A stretch of 64,000 bases of DNA from Candidatus Rokuibacteriota bacterium. GTDB lineage: Bacteria > Methylomirabilota > Methylomirabilia > Rokubacteriales > CSP1-6. Where the stretch lies: positions 1-64,000 of the forward strand of contig JACQFL010000045.1 in assembly GCA_016200085.1 (NCBI GenBank). Reading direction: 5' to 3'. A model generated the notes under the pieces. That model was not told where the DNA came from and ran no database searches. It saw only the letters and a list, made by a program, of their open reading frames with translations. Shown piece by piece: positions 1 to 8,325 of this stretch. Position 1 is the first letter of the stretch. Every line of letters begins with the position of its first letter. Position numbers and translations under genes: made by a program.

Positions 1-552
1 CGGCACCAGCTGGGCCATCCTCTTCTCCCACCCGCGCGACTTCACGCCGGTGTGCACGACGGAGCTCGGGTACGTGGCGAAGCTGAAGCCGGAGTTCGAC
101 CAGCGCCAGGTCCAGCCGATCGGGCTGTCCATCGACCCGGTGGAGGCGCACCGGGGTTGGGCGGAGGACATCCGCGAGACGCAGGGGACGGCGCCGAACT
201 TCCCGATCATCGCCGACCCGCAGCGGGCGGTGGCCACCCTCTACGGCATGATGCATCCCGGCACGACGAGGTCTACACGGTGCGCACGGTATTCGTGATC
301 GATCCGGGCAAGAAGATCCGCCTGATGATCACCTATCCGCAGACCACGGGCCGGAACTTCGACGAGATCCTGCGCGTGATCGACTCGCTGCAGCTCACGG
401 ACGCCCACAAGGTGGCGACGCCGGTGAACTGGAAGCAGGGCGAGGACGTGATCATCGTGCCCGCGGTCAGCGACGACGAGGCCCGGCAGCGCTTCCCGGG
501 CGGCTGGAGGGCGCTGAAGCCGTACCTGCGCCTCACCCCGCAGCCGAAGTAG
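1..552 (+). CDS. 1-Cys peroxiredoxin (Prx6 type), 5'-partial, apparent frameshift
   Basis: Thiol peroxidase of the AhpC/TSA superfamily that reduces peroxides through one peroxidatic cysteine. The first part reads in frame 2 from base 2: a FSHPRDFTPVCTTELG motif carries the catalytic Cys at 53-55, and the typical LYGMMHP follows. After about base 262 the homology moves to frame 1 (DEVYTVRTVFVIDPGKKIRL, then TGRNFDEILRVIDSLQLTD) and runs to the TAG at 550-552. Joining the frames needs one extra base near 260-265; for example, GGCAC read as GGCCAC restores PGHDEV. The C-terminal domain is full length for Prx6, so the lesion is either an assembly indel or a fresh frameshift. The N-terminus lies outside the window. 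Confidence 0.85.
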   Translation, partial: RHQLGHPLLPPARLHAGVHDGARVRGEAEAGVRPAPGPADRAVHRPGGGAPGLGGGHPRDAGDGAELPDHRRPAAGGGHPLRHDASRHDEVYTVRTVFVIDPGKKIRLMITYPQTTGRNFDEILRVIDSLQLTDAHKVATPVNWKQGEDVIIVPAVSDDEARQRFPGGWRALKPYLRLTPQPK

Positions 553-710
553 CCGGGGGATGCCGAGGGAGGGGTCGGGAGGGGTCCCGGAAGTCGACTG
601 ACCGTGGTCCGGGTTTCGTCGCGCGCGGGCTTCGTTGGCGGCGCGGCGAACGCCGCACGTACTCCACGACTTCCCGGACCCCTCCCGACCCCTCCCTCGG
701 CATCCCCGGG
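553..710. repeat. Long inverted-repeat element, copy A
   Basis: Two 44-base arms (553-596 and 667-710) are reverse complements at 42 of 44 positions and enclose a 70-base loop. Read on the minus strand, the loop begins TGGAGTAC and ends ACGGTCAGT, and the following arm begins CGACTT. The same loop ends and loop-proximal stem end occur in the elements at 7230-7382 and 33748-33886, whose outer arms are otherwise different in sequence. It follows the peroxiredoxin stop codon directly and lies ahead of the helicase gene. There is no T-run on either side, so a simple terminator is not the whole explanation. Confidence 0.85.
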
Positions 711-798
711 CACGGTGGGTGGGGCGAGAGCCGAGGAAGTCTTGCGGACCGGCGCGCGGGGAAGTTCGCGAGATGGGCGATCGCCGTGGCGCATCGTG

Positions 799-805
799 CT
801 ATACT
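799..805 (+). promoter_or_regulatory. Possible extended -10 promoter of the RNA helicase gene
   Basis: TGC-TATACT at 797-805 resembles an extended -10 box (TGnTATAAT) about 150 bases before the helicase start. No convincing -35 box lies 17 bases upstream. If real, the helicase mRNA has a long 5' leader. The rest of the 711-953 gap shows no gene. Confidence 0.3.
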
Positions 806-953
806 TCGACCTGTCTGGCTCGATCGGTGGTTCACTCGCGAGCCCTCGTCCCTCCCAGACCGCGTTTCCCGGCCACTTCCGCTTCGTGGGGCGTGTCGAA
901 GAATTTCGCGGAAGGCTGCTCGGGCCCAGGTGCGCCCTCACGAGGACAGATCC

Positions 954-2240
954 ATGTCGTTCGCGTCGTTCGACCTCCACCCCGACCTGCTGCGCGCCGT
1001 TGACGCGCTCGGGTTCACCACACCCACCCCGATCCAGCGGGACGCCATCCCGCCCGGCTCCGACGGTCGTGACGTGCTCGCGTGCGCCATGACCGGCAGC
1101 GGCAAGACCGCGGCGTTCCTGCTGCCGATCCTCCACCGGCTGACCGGCCGGCCCCGCGGCGTCACGCGCGTGCTGGTTCTGGCGCCGACCCGCGAGCTGG
1201 CCGCCCAGATCGACGAGCACCGCCGCGAGCTGTCCCGGTTCACGCGGGTGAGCGGCGCGGCCGTGTTCGGCGGCGTCCCGATGGGGCCCCAGGAGACGGC
1301 CTTCCGCCGCGGCGTCGACATCCTGGTGGCCACGCCCGGCCGGCTGCTCGATCACTTCCAGTACCCCTACGCGCGGCTCGAGGGCATCGAGGTTCTCGTG
1401 CTCGACGAGGCCGATCGGATGCTCGACATGGGCTTCCTGCCGGACATCCGGCGGGTGATGCGCCACCTGCCCGCCGCGCGACGGCAGACGCTGCTCTTCT
1501 CCGCGACGCTGCCGCCGGCGATCGTCACGCTGGCGCGTGAGATCCTCCGCGACCCGGCGACGATCAACGTCGAGCGGGCCCCCGCGCCGGCCGTCGGCGT
1601 GAGCCACGCGGCCTATCCCGTCGCCTCGGAGCTGAAGCTGCCGCTGCTCGTGGAGCTGCTGCGGCAGCCGGCAGTCCGCAACGTGCTGGTCTTCACCCGG
1701 ACCAAGCACCGCGCCAACCGGCTGGCCGAGGGCCTCGCCCGCCGCGGCGTCGTCGCCGAGCGCATCCACGGCAACCGCAGTCAGTCCCAGCGGACCCAGG
1801 CGCTCGCCGCGTTCAAGAGGGGCACGGTGCGGGTGCTCGTGGCCACGGACATCGCGGCGCGCGGCATCGACGTGATCGGGCTGAGCCACGTGGTGAACTT
1901 CGACGTGCCCAACCTCCCCGACGACTACATCCACCGGGTCGGCCGCACGGCTCGCGCCGAGGCGGTGGGTGACGCGGTGACGTTCGTCTCACCGGCGGAG
2001 GAAGGCGACTTTCGCTCCATCGAGCGGGTGGTGGGAGCCCGGATCCCGCGCGTGACGCTGTCGAGCTTCGACTACGCCGCGCGACCGGTCGAGCGCCTGG
2101 AAATCCCGCTCGCGGACCGGATCGCCACGATCCGACGGCAGAAGGCCGACGAGCGGGCCCGGAGCCGGGCCACCGCCGAGAGACGCGGGCTCGTCATGAG
2201 CCGCCGCGAGCCGGCGCGTCCGGCCGGCCGGTACCGCTAG
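954..2240 (+). CDS. rhlE: DEAD-box ATP-dependent RNA helicase, RhlE type
   Basis: ATP-driven unwinding of short RNA duplexes, usually in ribosome assembly or mRNA turnover. From ATG 954 it encodes 428 residues. The helicase motifs appear in order: Q motif GFTTPTPIQ, Walker A AMTGSGKT, PTRELA, DEAD in VLDEADRMLDMGF, SAT, VFTRTKHRANRL, ATDIAARGIDV and HRVGRTAR. The tail is short and basic (RRQKADERARSRATAERR), as in many RhlE proteins. An upstream in-frame start at 786 exists, but the family N-terminus (SFASFDLHPDLLRAV) begins at 954. It converges on the dehydrogenase gene 20 bases downstream. Confidence 0.93.
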   Translation: MSFASFDLHPDLLRAVDALGFTTPTPIQRDAIPPGSDGRDVLACAMTGSGKTAAFLLPILHRLTGRPRGVTRVLVLAPTRELAAQIDEHRRELSRFTRVSGAAVFGGVPMGPQETAFRRGVDILVATPGRLLDHFQYPYARLEGIEVLVLDEADRMLDMGFLPDIRRVMRHLPAARRQTLLFSATLPPAIVTLAREILRDPATINVERAPAPAVGVSHAAYPVASELKLPLLVELLRQPAVRNVLVFTRTKHRANRLAEGLARRGVVAERIHGNRSQSQRTQALAAFKRGTVRVLVATDIAARGIDVIGLSHVVNFDVPNLPDDYIHRVGRTARAEAVGDAVTFVSPAEEGDFRSIERVVGARIPRVTLSSFDYAARPVERLEIPLADRIATIRRQKADERARSRATAERRGLVMSRREPARPAGRYR

Positions 2241-2260
2241 CGGTTGCTCAGCTCGGTCGG

Positions 2261-3340
2261 TCAGCGGCGCCAGGGCTCGACGAGGATCTTGGCGTGCCGC
2301 TCGGGCATCCCGAGCTCCTCGAACGCGCCGGGCACACCCTCGACCCCGACCCGGCCGGTGACCAGGGGCGCGGCCGGGATCGCGCCCGCCGCGATGTGGC
2401 GGAGGGTGGACGCGAACTCGTCGGCCGTGTAGCCCAGGACGAACTGCACGCTCAGCTCCTTGCTGATGCCGATCATGGGATGGATCGTGTCGGCCTCCAT
2501 GCAGACCCCGACCACGACGATCCGCGCGCCGCGCGGCGCCGAGACCATGACCTGATCGATCACGCCGGGAACGCCCACGCACTCGAAGATCACCGCCGGC
2601 TTGACCGCCGCGGCCCCGGCCCACGCCGACGGTGGCGGCGGGCCGGGCTCGCGCCGGGCGGCGACCTCGCGCCAGCTCTCCCACGGCGTGCGGCGCGCCG
2701 GGTCGACCACGACGTCGGCGCCGAGGGTCTCGGCGAGCGAGCGGCGCAGCGGCGAGAAGTCCGCCGCGACGATCGGGCGCGCACCACGCAGCCGGAGCGC
2801 CGCGATCACCGCCAGGCCGACGGGCCCGCAGCCGATCACCAGCGGCACGTCGTCCGGCTCGAGCCGCGCCTTGGCGACCGCGTGCAGGCCGACGGCCATC
2901 GGCTCGGTGAGCGCGGCGTGCTCGGTGGCCAGCCCTGCCGGGACCTCGAGCAGGAGCGCTTCGGTCAGGCGCATGTACTCCGCGTAGCCGCCCGGGGTGT
3001 CGTTCGAGTAGCCGACGGTCTGCGGTCCGCTGGGGCGCATCAGCACCGGGCGCGAGCACACCCGGGTGCCGACCGCGAGCCGCCGCTCGGTCTGGGGCCC
3101 GTGATCCACGATCTCGGCGCAGAACTCGTGGCCCATGACCACGTCGCGGCCCGGGTCCATGGGCCGGCCGCCCGCGCGCCGGGCGTTCTCGACGAACTTC
3201 TCCGCGTGCTTGAGGGCGTGAAGGTCCGAGCCGCAGATCCCGCACGCCAGGGTCTTGACCAGGACCTCGCCGGGGCCGGGCTCCGGCAGGGGCACGTCGG
3301 TGATCACGAGCGTCTTGTTCCGCATCACGGCGGCGCGCAT
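2261..3340 (-). CDS. Zinc-binding alcohol dehydrogenase (MDR family)
   Basis: NAD(P)-dependent medium-chain dehydrogenase acting on an unknown alcohol or polyol. It has 359 residues from ATG 3340, which is preceded by GGGAGG. The catalytic-zinc site is visible as CGICGSDLHA and GHEFCAEIVDHG, and the Rossmann glycine motif is in VIGCGPVGLAVIAALRLRG. The four-cysteine structural-zinc lobe of classical ADHs is missing, because the region after GTRVCSRP holds no cysteine cluster. A sigma70-like promoter lies just upstream. The gene is monocistronic and diverges from the thioesterase gene. Substrate cannot be told from sequence. Confidence 0.88.
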   Translation of the reverse strand: MRAAVMRNKTLVITDVPLPEPGPGEVLVKTLACGICGSDLHALKHAEKFVENARRAGGRPMDPGRDVVMGHEFCAEIVDHGPQTERRLAVGTRVCSRPVLMRPSGPQTVGYSNDTPGGYAEYMRLTEALLLEVPAGLATEHAALTEPMAVGLHAVAKARLEPDDVPLVIGCGPVGLAVIAALRLRGARPIVAADFSPLRRSLAETLGADVVVDPARRTPWESWREVAARREPGPPPPSAWAGAAAVKPAVIFECVGVPGVIDQVMVSAPRGARIVVVGVCMEADTIHPMIGISKELSVQFVLGYTADEFASTLRHIAAGAIPAAPLVTGRVGVEGVPGAFEELGMPERHAKILVEPWRR

Positions 3341-3377
3341 GAGCCCTCCCTGTGCGGGGCATTCGGCGGAGCATCGT

Positions 3378-3406
3378 ATCCTAGCGAGGCCCCACATCGG
3401 CGTCAA
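3378..3406 (-). promoter_or_regulatory. Sigma70-type promoter of the alcohol dehydrogenase gene
   Basis: On the minus strand TTGACG (3406-3401), a 17-base spacer and TAGGAT (3383-3378) lie 38 bases before the start codon at 3340. Confidence 0.55.
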
Positions 3407-3488
3407 GGTTCGGCGAAGGGAAACCACACGGCCGCGGTCAAGGGATACACTGTCGGCCACAGCGGCTGGAAGGAGGGGGAAAGAGCCG

Positions 3489-3914
3489 ATGGCGCCAGTG
3501 TCGCCGCCTCATGATCCGGGTGTCGGTCCCCTGGCCGGGGTCCTCGGCATCCGGCGCGAGAGCATGGCGGACGGCCGCTCGACGTTCGCGCTCACGGTCC
3601 GTGAGTCGCACATGAATCCGCACGGCGTCGTGCACGGCGGCGTCCTGTACACGCTGGTGGACTACGCCATGGGCGGGGCGGTCACCTCCGAGCTCGCCGC
3701 CGGCGAGCGCTGCGCCACCCTCGAGGTGAAGATCAACTACCTGGCGGCGGCGACGGAAGGCGACATCGTCGCCCAGGCGCGCGTCATGAGCCGGACGCGA
3801 CGCATCGCGGTGCTCGAGGCGCGTGTCCACGGCGAGGGCACTCGTCTGCTCGCCCTCGCCACCGGCACGTACTACATCCAGGCCTCCGCGGCGGGCGCCG
3901 AGCACACCCCTTGA
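3489..3914 (+). CDS. PaaI-family hotdog thioesterase
   Basis: Likely acyl-CoA thioesterase with a single hotdog fold (141 residues). The signature HMNPHGVVHGGVLYTLVDYAMG contains the HGG and active-site Asp region of the PaaI/YbgC-like subgroup. The start ATG 3489 is chosen because AGGAGG lies at 3471-3476. The N-terminus (MAPVSPPHDPGVGPLAGVLG) leads directly into the fold. It stands alone, divergent from the dehydrogenase. A promoter for the next operon overlaps its stop codon. Natural substrate unknown. Confidence 0.85.
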   Translation: MAPVSPPHDPGVGPLAGVLGIRRESMADGRSTFALTVRESHMNPHGVVHGGVLYTLVDYAMGGAVTSELAAGERCATLEVKINYLAAATEGDIVAQARVMSRTRRIAVLEARVHGEGTRLLALATGTYYIQASAAGAEHTP

Positions 3915-3939
3915 CACGCCGAACCGCCGGGTGTGTGAT
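3911..3939 (+). promoter_or_regulatory. Promoter of the sugar ABC importer operon
   Basis: TTGACA (3911-3916), a 17-base spacer and TGTGAT (3934-3939) precede the binding-protein gene. The -35 box overlaps the TGA stop of the thioesterase gene. Start of transcription would be near 3946, giving a leader of about 70 bases. Confidence 0.5.
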
Positions 3940-4014
3940 CGCCCCCTCTTCGGCGAGGCGGAGATGGCTCCGCGGTAGGCGTTCCACTGGTCGGTCGGGT
4001 ACCGGAGGTGAGTC

Positions 4015-5328
4015 ATGGGCGAGTCAGACAGCACCGCGAGCGTGAATCGGCGGGCGTTTCTGAGGGTGGCCGGCGTCGCGACGGGCGCCGCGGTCGCCGG
4101 CGGGATCCCGGCCATGGTGGCGGCCCAGAAGGCGCCCAGCTTCCCGAAGGGCACCAAGCTCAACATCCTCGAGTGGGTGAGCTTCGTGCCCGCCTCCGAC
4201 GTCGAGTTCAAGCGGCTCGCGGCGGAGTTCGGGAAGGTGGCGGGGGTGGACGTCACGGTCGATCTGATCAACATGAACGACCTGAACCCCCGGATCGCCT
4301 CGGCCATCGAGACCCGGAGCGGGCCCGACGTCATCATGATGATCTCCAACTGGCCGCACCTCTACGCCGGCGGCCTCGCCGACGTGGACGACGTGGCCGA
4401 GGAGATCGCCAAGCGGGACGGCGCCTTCTACGAGATCCACAAGAAGATGAGCGTCGTCGACGGCCGGTGGAAGGCGGTGCCGCTCTGCAACGTCAACGCG
4501 ACCTGGAGCTATCGCGAGGACTGGTTCAAGGAGGAGGGCGCGAGCAAGTTCCCCGATACCTGGGACGAGCTGCGCAAGGTCGGCACCGCGCTCAAGAAGA
4601 AAGGGCGTCCGATCGGGCAGGCCTTCGGCCACAGCTTGGGCGATCCGAACAGCTGGGCTTACGCTGTGACCTGGGGCTTCGGGGGCACCGAGATCGACGA
4701 CAAGGGCAAGGTGGTCATCAACAGCAAGGGCACGATCGAGGCGCTGAAGTACACGGTCGCGTTCTGGAAGGACTGCCTCGACGAGGGGGGGCTGGCCTGG
4801 GACGACAGCAGCAACAACCGCGCGTTCCTGGCCGGGACGATCTCGGCCACCATCAACGGGGCCAGCATCTACTTCGTCGCCAAGCGCCAGTTCCCCGAAA
4901 TCGCGAAAGCCATGAACCACGGCCACATGCCGCGGGGGCCGGCCGGTCGCTTCTACTACTCCGGCGGCCAGGGGCGCGCCGTGATGCAGTACTCGAAAAA
5001 CCAGCAGGTGGCCAAGGAGTTCTTGCGCTGGTTCATGGACCGGCCGCAGTACGACAAGTGGATGACGGCGAATGACGGCTACACCGTAGGCCCGACTCCC
5101 CACTGGGAGAAGCACGTTCTGTGGGAGAAGGACCCCAAGCTCGTCCCGTTCAAGGAATCGTCGAAATACGCCCGCTGGGCCGGTTACCCTGGCCAGCCGA
5201 GCCGCAAGGCGTCGGAAGCGCTCGTCAAGTACATCCTCGTGGACATGTACGCCCAGGCCATCAAGGGCATGAAGCCCGAGGACGCGGCGAAGTGGGCCGA
5301 GAGCGAGCTGAAAAAGGCGTACGCGTAA
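4015..5328 (+). CDS. Family 1 extracellular solute-binding protein (sugar ABC importer), Tat signal
   Basis: Periplasmic binding protein that delivers a sugar or related solute to the two permeases downstream. It is 437 residues from ATG 4015, with GGAGGTG just before. The N-terminus carries a twin-arginine motif (NRRAFLR) followed by a hydrophobic stretch ending near AMVAAQ, so export by Tat is predicted. The body matches the family 1 (MalE/UgpB-like) fold: LNILEWVSF, an RSGPDVIMM hinge segment and a GTISATINGAS stretch. It heads a three-gene operon. No ATPase is present nearby, so a shared MsmK/UgpC-like subunit would have to come from elsewhere. Confidence 0.9.
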   Translation: MGESDSTASVNRRAFLRVAGVATGAAVAGGIPAMVAAQKAPSFPKGTKLNILEWVSFVPASDVEFKRLAAEFGKVAGVDVTVDLINMNDLNPRIASAIETRSGPDVIMMISNWPHLYAGGLADVDDVAEEIAKRDGAFYEIHKKMSVVDGRWKAVPLCNVNATWSYREDWFKEEGASKFPDTWDELRKVGTALKKKGRPIGQAFGHSLGDPNSWAYAVTWGFGGTEIDDKGKVVINSKGTIEALKYTVAFWKDCLDEGGLAWDDSSNNRAFLAGTISATINGASIYFVAKRQFPEIAKAMNHGHMPRGPAGRFYYSGGQGRAVMQYSKNQQVAKEFLRWFMDRPQYDKWMTANDGYTVGPTPHWEKHVLWEKDPKLVPFKESSKYARWAGYPGQPSRKASEALVKYILVDMYAQAIKGMKPEDAAKWAESELKKAYA

Positions 5329-5355
5329 GCCCGGCACGCGCGGCGGGCGAGCGCC

Positions 5356-6339
5356 ATGGCTGATCAACGTATCGAGCCGATCCTGACGGACAGCGCGAGG
5401 CTGGCCGCCGCCATCCCCTCGCCGGTGGCGGTGGCGCCGCCGGAGGCCCGCCGCGCGACCTGGCTGGGCCTGCTCCTGGAGCGGGAGCACGTCCTCGCGG
5501 GCCTGCTCCTCGCGCCCACCCTCGTCATCCTCACCCTGTTCATCGCGTATCCGTTCGTCCTCGGCATCTGGCTGGCCGTCAGCGACAAGATGGTCGGGCG
5601 GCCGGGCAGCTTCGTCGGGCTCCAGAACTTCCAGGTGAACCTGAACGACACCATCTTCCTCCGCGCGTTCCAGAACACGTTCGTCTACACCTTCATCGCC
5701 ACGGCCCTCAAGCTGGCCCTGGGGATGGCAACCGCGCTGCTCCTGAACCACCACTTCCACTTCAAGCGGATCATTCGCGCCTCCATGCTGCTGCCGTGGA
5801 TCGTGCCCACGGTCCTGAGCACGCTGGCCTGGCAGTGGATGTTCGACGCCACCTTCAGCGTGTTCAACTGGGTGCTCATGAACGCCGGCCTGATCTCGAA
5901 GCGCATCCTGTGGCTGGGTGACGGCACCCTGGCCATGGGCTGCCTGATCGCGGTCAACGTGTGGCGGGGCATGCCCTTCTTCGCCATCACCCTGCTGGCC
6001 GGGCTGCAGACCGTCAACCCCGATGTCCACGAGGCCGCGGAGATCGACGGGGCCAACGCCTGGCAGCGGTTCTGGCGGGTGACCCTGCCCCTCATCAAGC
6101 CGATCATGCTGGTGGTCGTCCTCTTCTCGATGATCGCGACGTTCGCCGACTTCCAGCTCATCTACGTCCTCACCCGGGGCGGGCCCTACAGCAGCACCCA
6201 CGTGTTCGGCACCTACGCCTACGAGATCGCCATGCGGGCGGCCAAGCTGGGGCAGGGCGCCTCGATCTCGCTCTTCCTCTTCCCGTTCCTGCTCATGGTC
6301 ATCGTGTTCCAGCTCTGGTACATCCGGCGGAGCGACTGA
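5356..6339 (+). CDS. Sugar ABC transporter permease, MalF/UgpA type
   Basis: Inner-membrane permease (327 residues) with six predicted membrane segments. It has the EAA loop EAAEIDGANAWQRFWRVTLP near residues 225-245, which contacts the ATPase. The roughly 35-residue N-terminal cytosolic extension before the first membrane helix is longer than usual. It starts 27 bases after the binding-protein stop and is followed by the second permease with a 2-base gap. Substrate is unknown. Confidence 0.9.
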   Translation: MADQRIEPILTDSARLAAAIPSPVAVAPPEARRATWLGLLLEREHVLAGLLLAPTLVILTLFIAYPFVLGIWLAVSDKMVGRPGSFVGLQNFQVNLNDTIFLRAFQNTFVYTFIATALKLALGMATALLLNHHFHFKRIIRASMLLPWIVPTVLSTLAWQWMFDATFSVFNWVLMNAGLISKRILWLGDGTLAMGCLIAVNVWRGMPFFAITLLAGLQTVNPDVHEAAEIDGANAWQRFWRVTLPLIKPIMLVVVLFSMIATFADFQLIYVLTRGGPYSSTHVFGTYAYEIAMRAAKLGQGASISLFLFPFLLMVIVFQLWYIRRSD

Positions 6340-6341
6340 CC

Positions 6342-7187
6342 ATGGCCGTCCGGTACGGGGGCCCCCTCAAGCGCGCGGTCACGTTCCACGTCCCCCTGGC
6401 GCTCCTGGTCGGGGCGACGCTGTTCCCGTTCTACTGGATGGTGATCACCTCCATCCGGCCCGACACCGAGCTGTACAACGTGCGGTCGAATCCCTTCTTC
6501 ACCCTGCACCCGACCCTCACGCACTTCGCCGACCTGTTCGAGCTGACCATGTTCGCGCGGTGGGCGTGGAACACCCTCTTCATCGCGACCGTCTCGACGG
6601 CCATCTCGCTCTTCTGCGGCCTGCTCGCCGGCTACGCGCTGGCCCGCCTGCAGTTCCGCTGGGCGCCGCCCCTCGGCATGGTCATCTTCATCACCTACCT
6701 GGTCCCGCCGACCCTGCTCTTCATCCCCCTCGGCGACGTGGTCAAGACCTTCGGGATCGGCGACACGCCGTGGGCCGTGATCCTCACGTACCCGACGTTC
6801 CTGATCCCGTTCTGCACTTGGCTCTTGATGGGGTACTTCAAGACCATCCCGCGGGAGATCGAGGACTGTGCCCGGATCGACGGGGCGAGCCGGATCCAGG
6901 CCATGGTCCGCATCAGCTTCCCGCTCGCGATCCCCGGCATCCTGTCCGCCGGGATCTTCGCCTTCACGCTGTCCTGGAACGAGTTCCTCTACGCCCTCGT
7001 CTTCCTCTCGTCACCCCAGCAGAAGACGATCCCGATCGGGGTCTTCACGGAGCTGGTGCGCGGCGACGTCTTCTACTGGGGCCCGCTGATGGCGGGGGCG
7101 CTCCTGGGCTCCGTCCCCGTCGCCCTCGTCTACTCCCTCTTCGTCGAGCACTACGTCACCGCGCTCACGGGCGCCGTGAAGGGGTGA
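6342..7187 (+). CDS. Sugar ABC transporter permease, MalG/UgpE type
   Basis: Second inner-membrane permease of the importer, 281 residues from ATG 6342, two bases after the first permease. It has about six membrane segments and the EAA-loop motif EIEDCARIDGASRIQAMVRI. The C-terminal half (SWNEFLYALVFLSSPQQKTI) is typical of the MalG side. It ends the operon. The 229-base gap to the convergent DppC-like gene holds only the inverted-repeat element B. Confidence 0.9.
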   Translation: MAVRYGGPLKRAVTFHVPLALLVGATLFPFYWMVITSIRPDTELYNVRSNPFFTLHPTLTHFADLFELTMFARWAWNTLFIATVSTAISLFCGLLAGYALARLQFRWAPPLGMVIFITYLVPPTLLFIPLGDVVKTFGIGDTPWAVILTYPTFLIPFCTWLLMGYFKTIPREIEDCARIDGASRIQAMVRISFPLAIPGILSAGIFAFTLSWNEFLYALVFLSSPQQKTIPIGVFTELVRGDVFYWGPLMAGALLGSVPVALVYSLFVEHYVTALTGAVKG

Positions 7188-7229
7188 ACTTCCAGTGTCC
7201 TGAGCCCGAAGCTCGCCGCCGCCTGGCGT

Positions 7230-7382
7230 GAGGTGGGGCGGGCCGGGGGCCGGGGTGGGTTGGACAAGCCGTGGAGTAGGCGTGGTCTCTCCGAAGACGA
7301 TCACGATGCGAGCGCGCAGCGCTTGGTAACGACAGTCAGTCGGCTTGTCCAACCCACCCCGGCCCCCGGCCCGCCCCACCTC
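7230..7382. repeat. Long inverted-repeat element, copy B (perfect 42-bp arms)
   Basis: Arms 7230-7271 and 7341-7382 are perfect reverse complements over 42 bases. The 69-base loop begins TGGAGTAG and ends ACAGTCAGT, and the second arm begins CGGCTT. The element lies between two convergent operons, so it could terminate transcription from both sides, but it has no T-run. Its loop ends match copies A and C; its outer arms do not. Confidence 0.9.
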
Positions 7383-7416
7383 GGCCAAACGTGACCGCGG
7401 CTTCAGACTCGGGACC

Positions 7417-8325
7417 CTAGTAGTCCTTCGGATCGAGGACGTCCCGCAGCCCGTCGCCGGCCAGGTTGAACGAGAGGGTCAGGACGAAGATGGCGGCGCC
7501 CGGCCACCACGCCATCCACGGCGCGGAATCCAGAAACTGCTGCGCGGCGTTCAGCATCGTGCCCCAGCTCGGCGCCGGCGGCTGCACGCCGAGCCCGAGA
7601 AACGACAGCACGGCCTCGGCGATGATCGCGGTCGGGATCGACACCGTCGCCTGCACCAGCAGCGCGCTCGCGATGTTCGGAATGAGGTGCCGGGCCATGA
7701 GCCGGAGATCGCCCGCGCCGAGCGCCCGCGCCCCCTGCACGTAGTCTTCTTCACGGGTGGCGAGCACCAGTCCGCGCGTGAGACGCACCCACGTCGGGGT
7801 CGCCCCCACCCCGATGGCGATGGTGGCGTTCGTCAGTGACGGTCCCAGGATCGTGACGAGGCCGATGGCGAGAATCAGGAACGGAAAGGCCAGCCACGCG
7901 TCGGTGAGCCGCATGACGAGCTGGTCGAGCGTCCCGCGATAGAAGCCGGCCACGAGGCCGATCGGCACGCCGATGGCCATGGCGAGCAGGACGGCGAGGA
8001 CGCCGGCCTGCATCGAGATGCGCGAGCCCCAGACCACGCGCGAGAAGTTGTCGCGGCCGAGGTCGTCCGTCCCGAAGGGATGCGCCCACGTCGGGGCCTT
8101 GCGGATGAGCTTCCAGTCGGCGTGCACCGGGTCGGCGGGCGCGATCCACGGCGCCCCGAGGGCGACGACGACGAAGGCCAGCACGATGACCGCGCCGGCC
8201 ACGGACGCCGGGCGCCGGCGCAGGCGCCGCCAGGCGCGCGCGAGGCGGCCCTCGCCCGTCGCGCCCGCATGGCGTCCGAGCGGCCAGACGGCGGACGCGG
8301 CCGGTCCGGCGGCCGGCGCGCTCAC
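7417..8325 (-). CDS. Peptide/nickel-type ABC permease, DppC family
   Basis: Inner-membrane permease of a dipeptide/oligopeptide/nickel-class importer, 302 residues. It has an N-terminal OppC-type helix (SVAGAVIVLAFVVVALGAPW), the motif PFGTDDLGRDNFSRVVWGSR, and an EAA-loop region GARALGAGDLRLMARHLIPN. Start GTG 8325 is chosen because its GTGA overlaps the stop codon of the upstream dppB-like gene, indicating translational coupling. It is the last gene of a binding protein-DppB-DppC operon without ATPase genes. Confidence 0.88.
   Translation of the reverse strand: MSAPAAGPAASAVWPLGRHAGATGEGRLARAWRRLRRRPASVAGAVIVLAFVVVALGAPWIAPADPVHADWKLIRKAPTWAHPFGTDDLGRDNFSRVVWGSRISMQAGVLAVLLAMAIGVPIGLVAGFYRGTLDQLVMRLTDAWLAFPFLILAIGLVTILGPSLTNATIAIGVGATPTWVRLTRGLVLATREEDYVQGARALGAGDLRLMARHLIPNIASALLVQATVSIPTAIIAEAVLSFLGLGVQPPAPSWGTMLNAAQQFLDSAPWMAWWPGAAIFVLTLSFNLAGDGLRDVLDPKDY

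Noticed and set aside
333..1934. A 533-residue open frame on the minus strand across the peroxiredoxin and helicase genes
   Set aside because: Shadow of high-GC coding DNA: composition is Arg/Gly/His-rich with no family motif, and it opposes two clear genes. The same applies to other long antisense frames, such as 4024-6201, 16847-19780 and 49756-51708.
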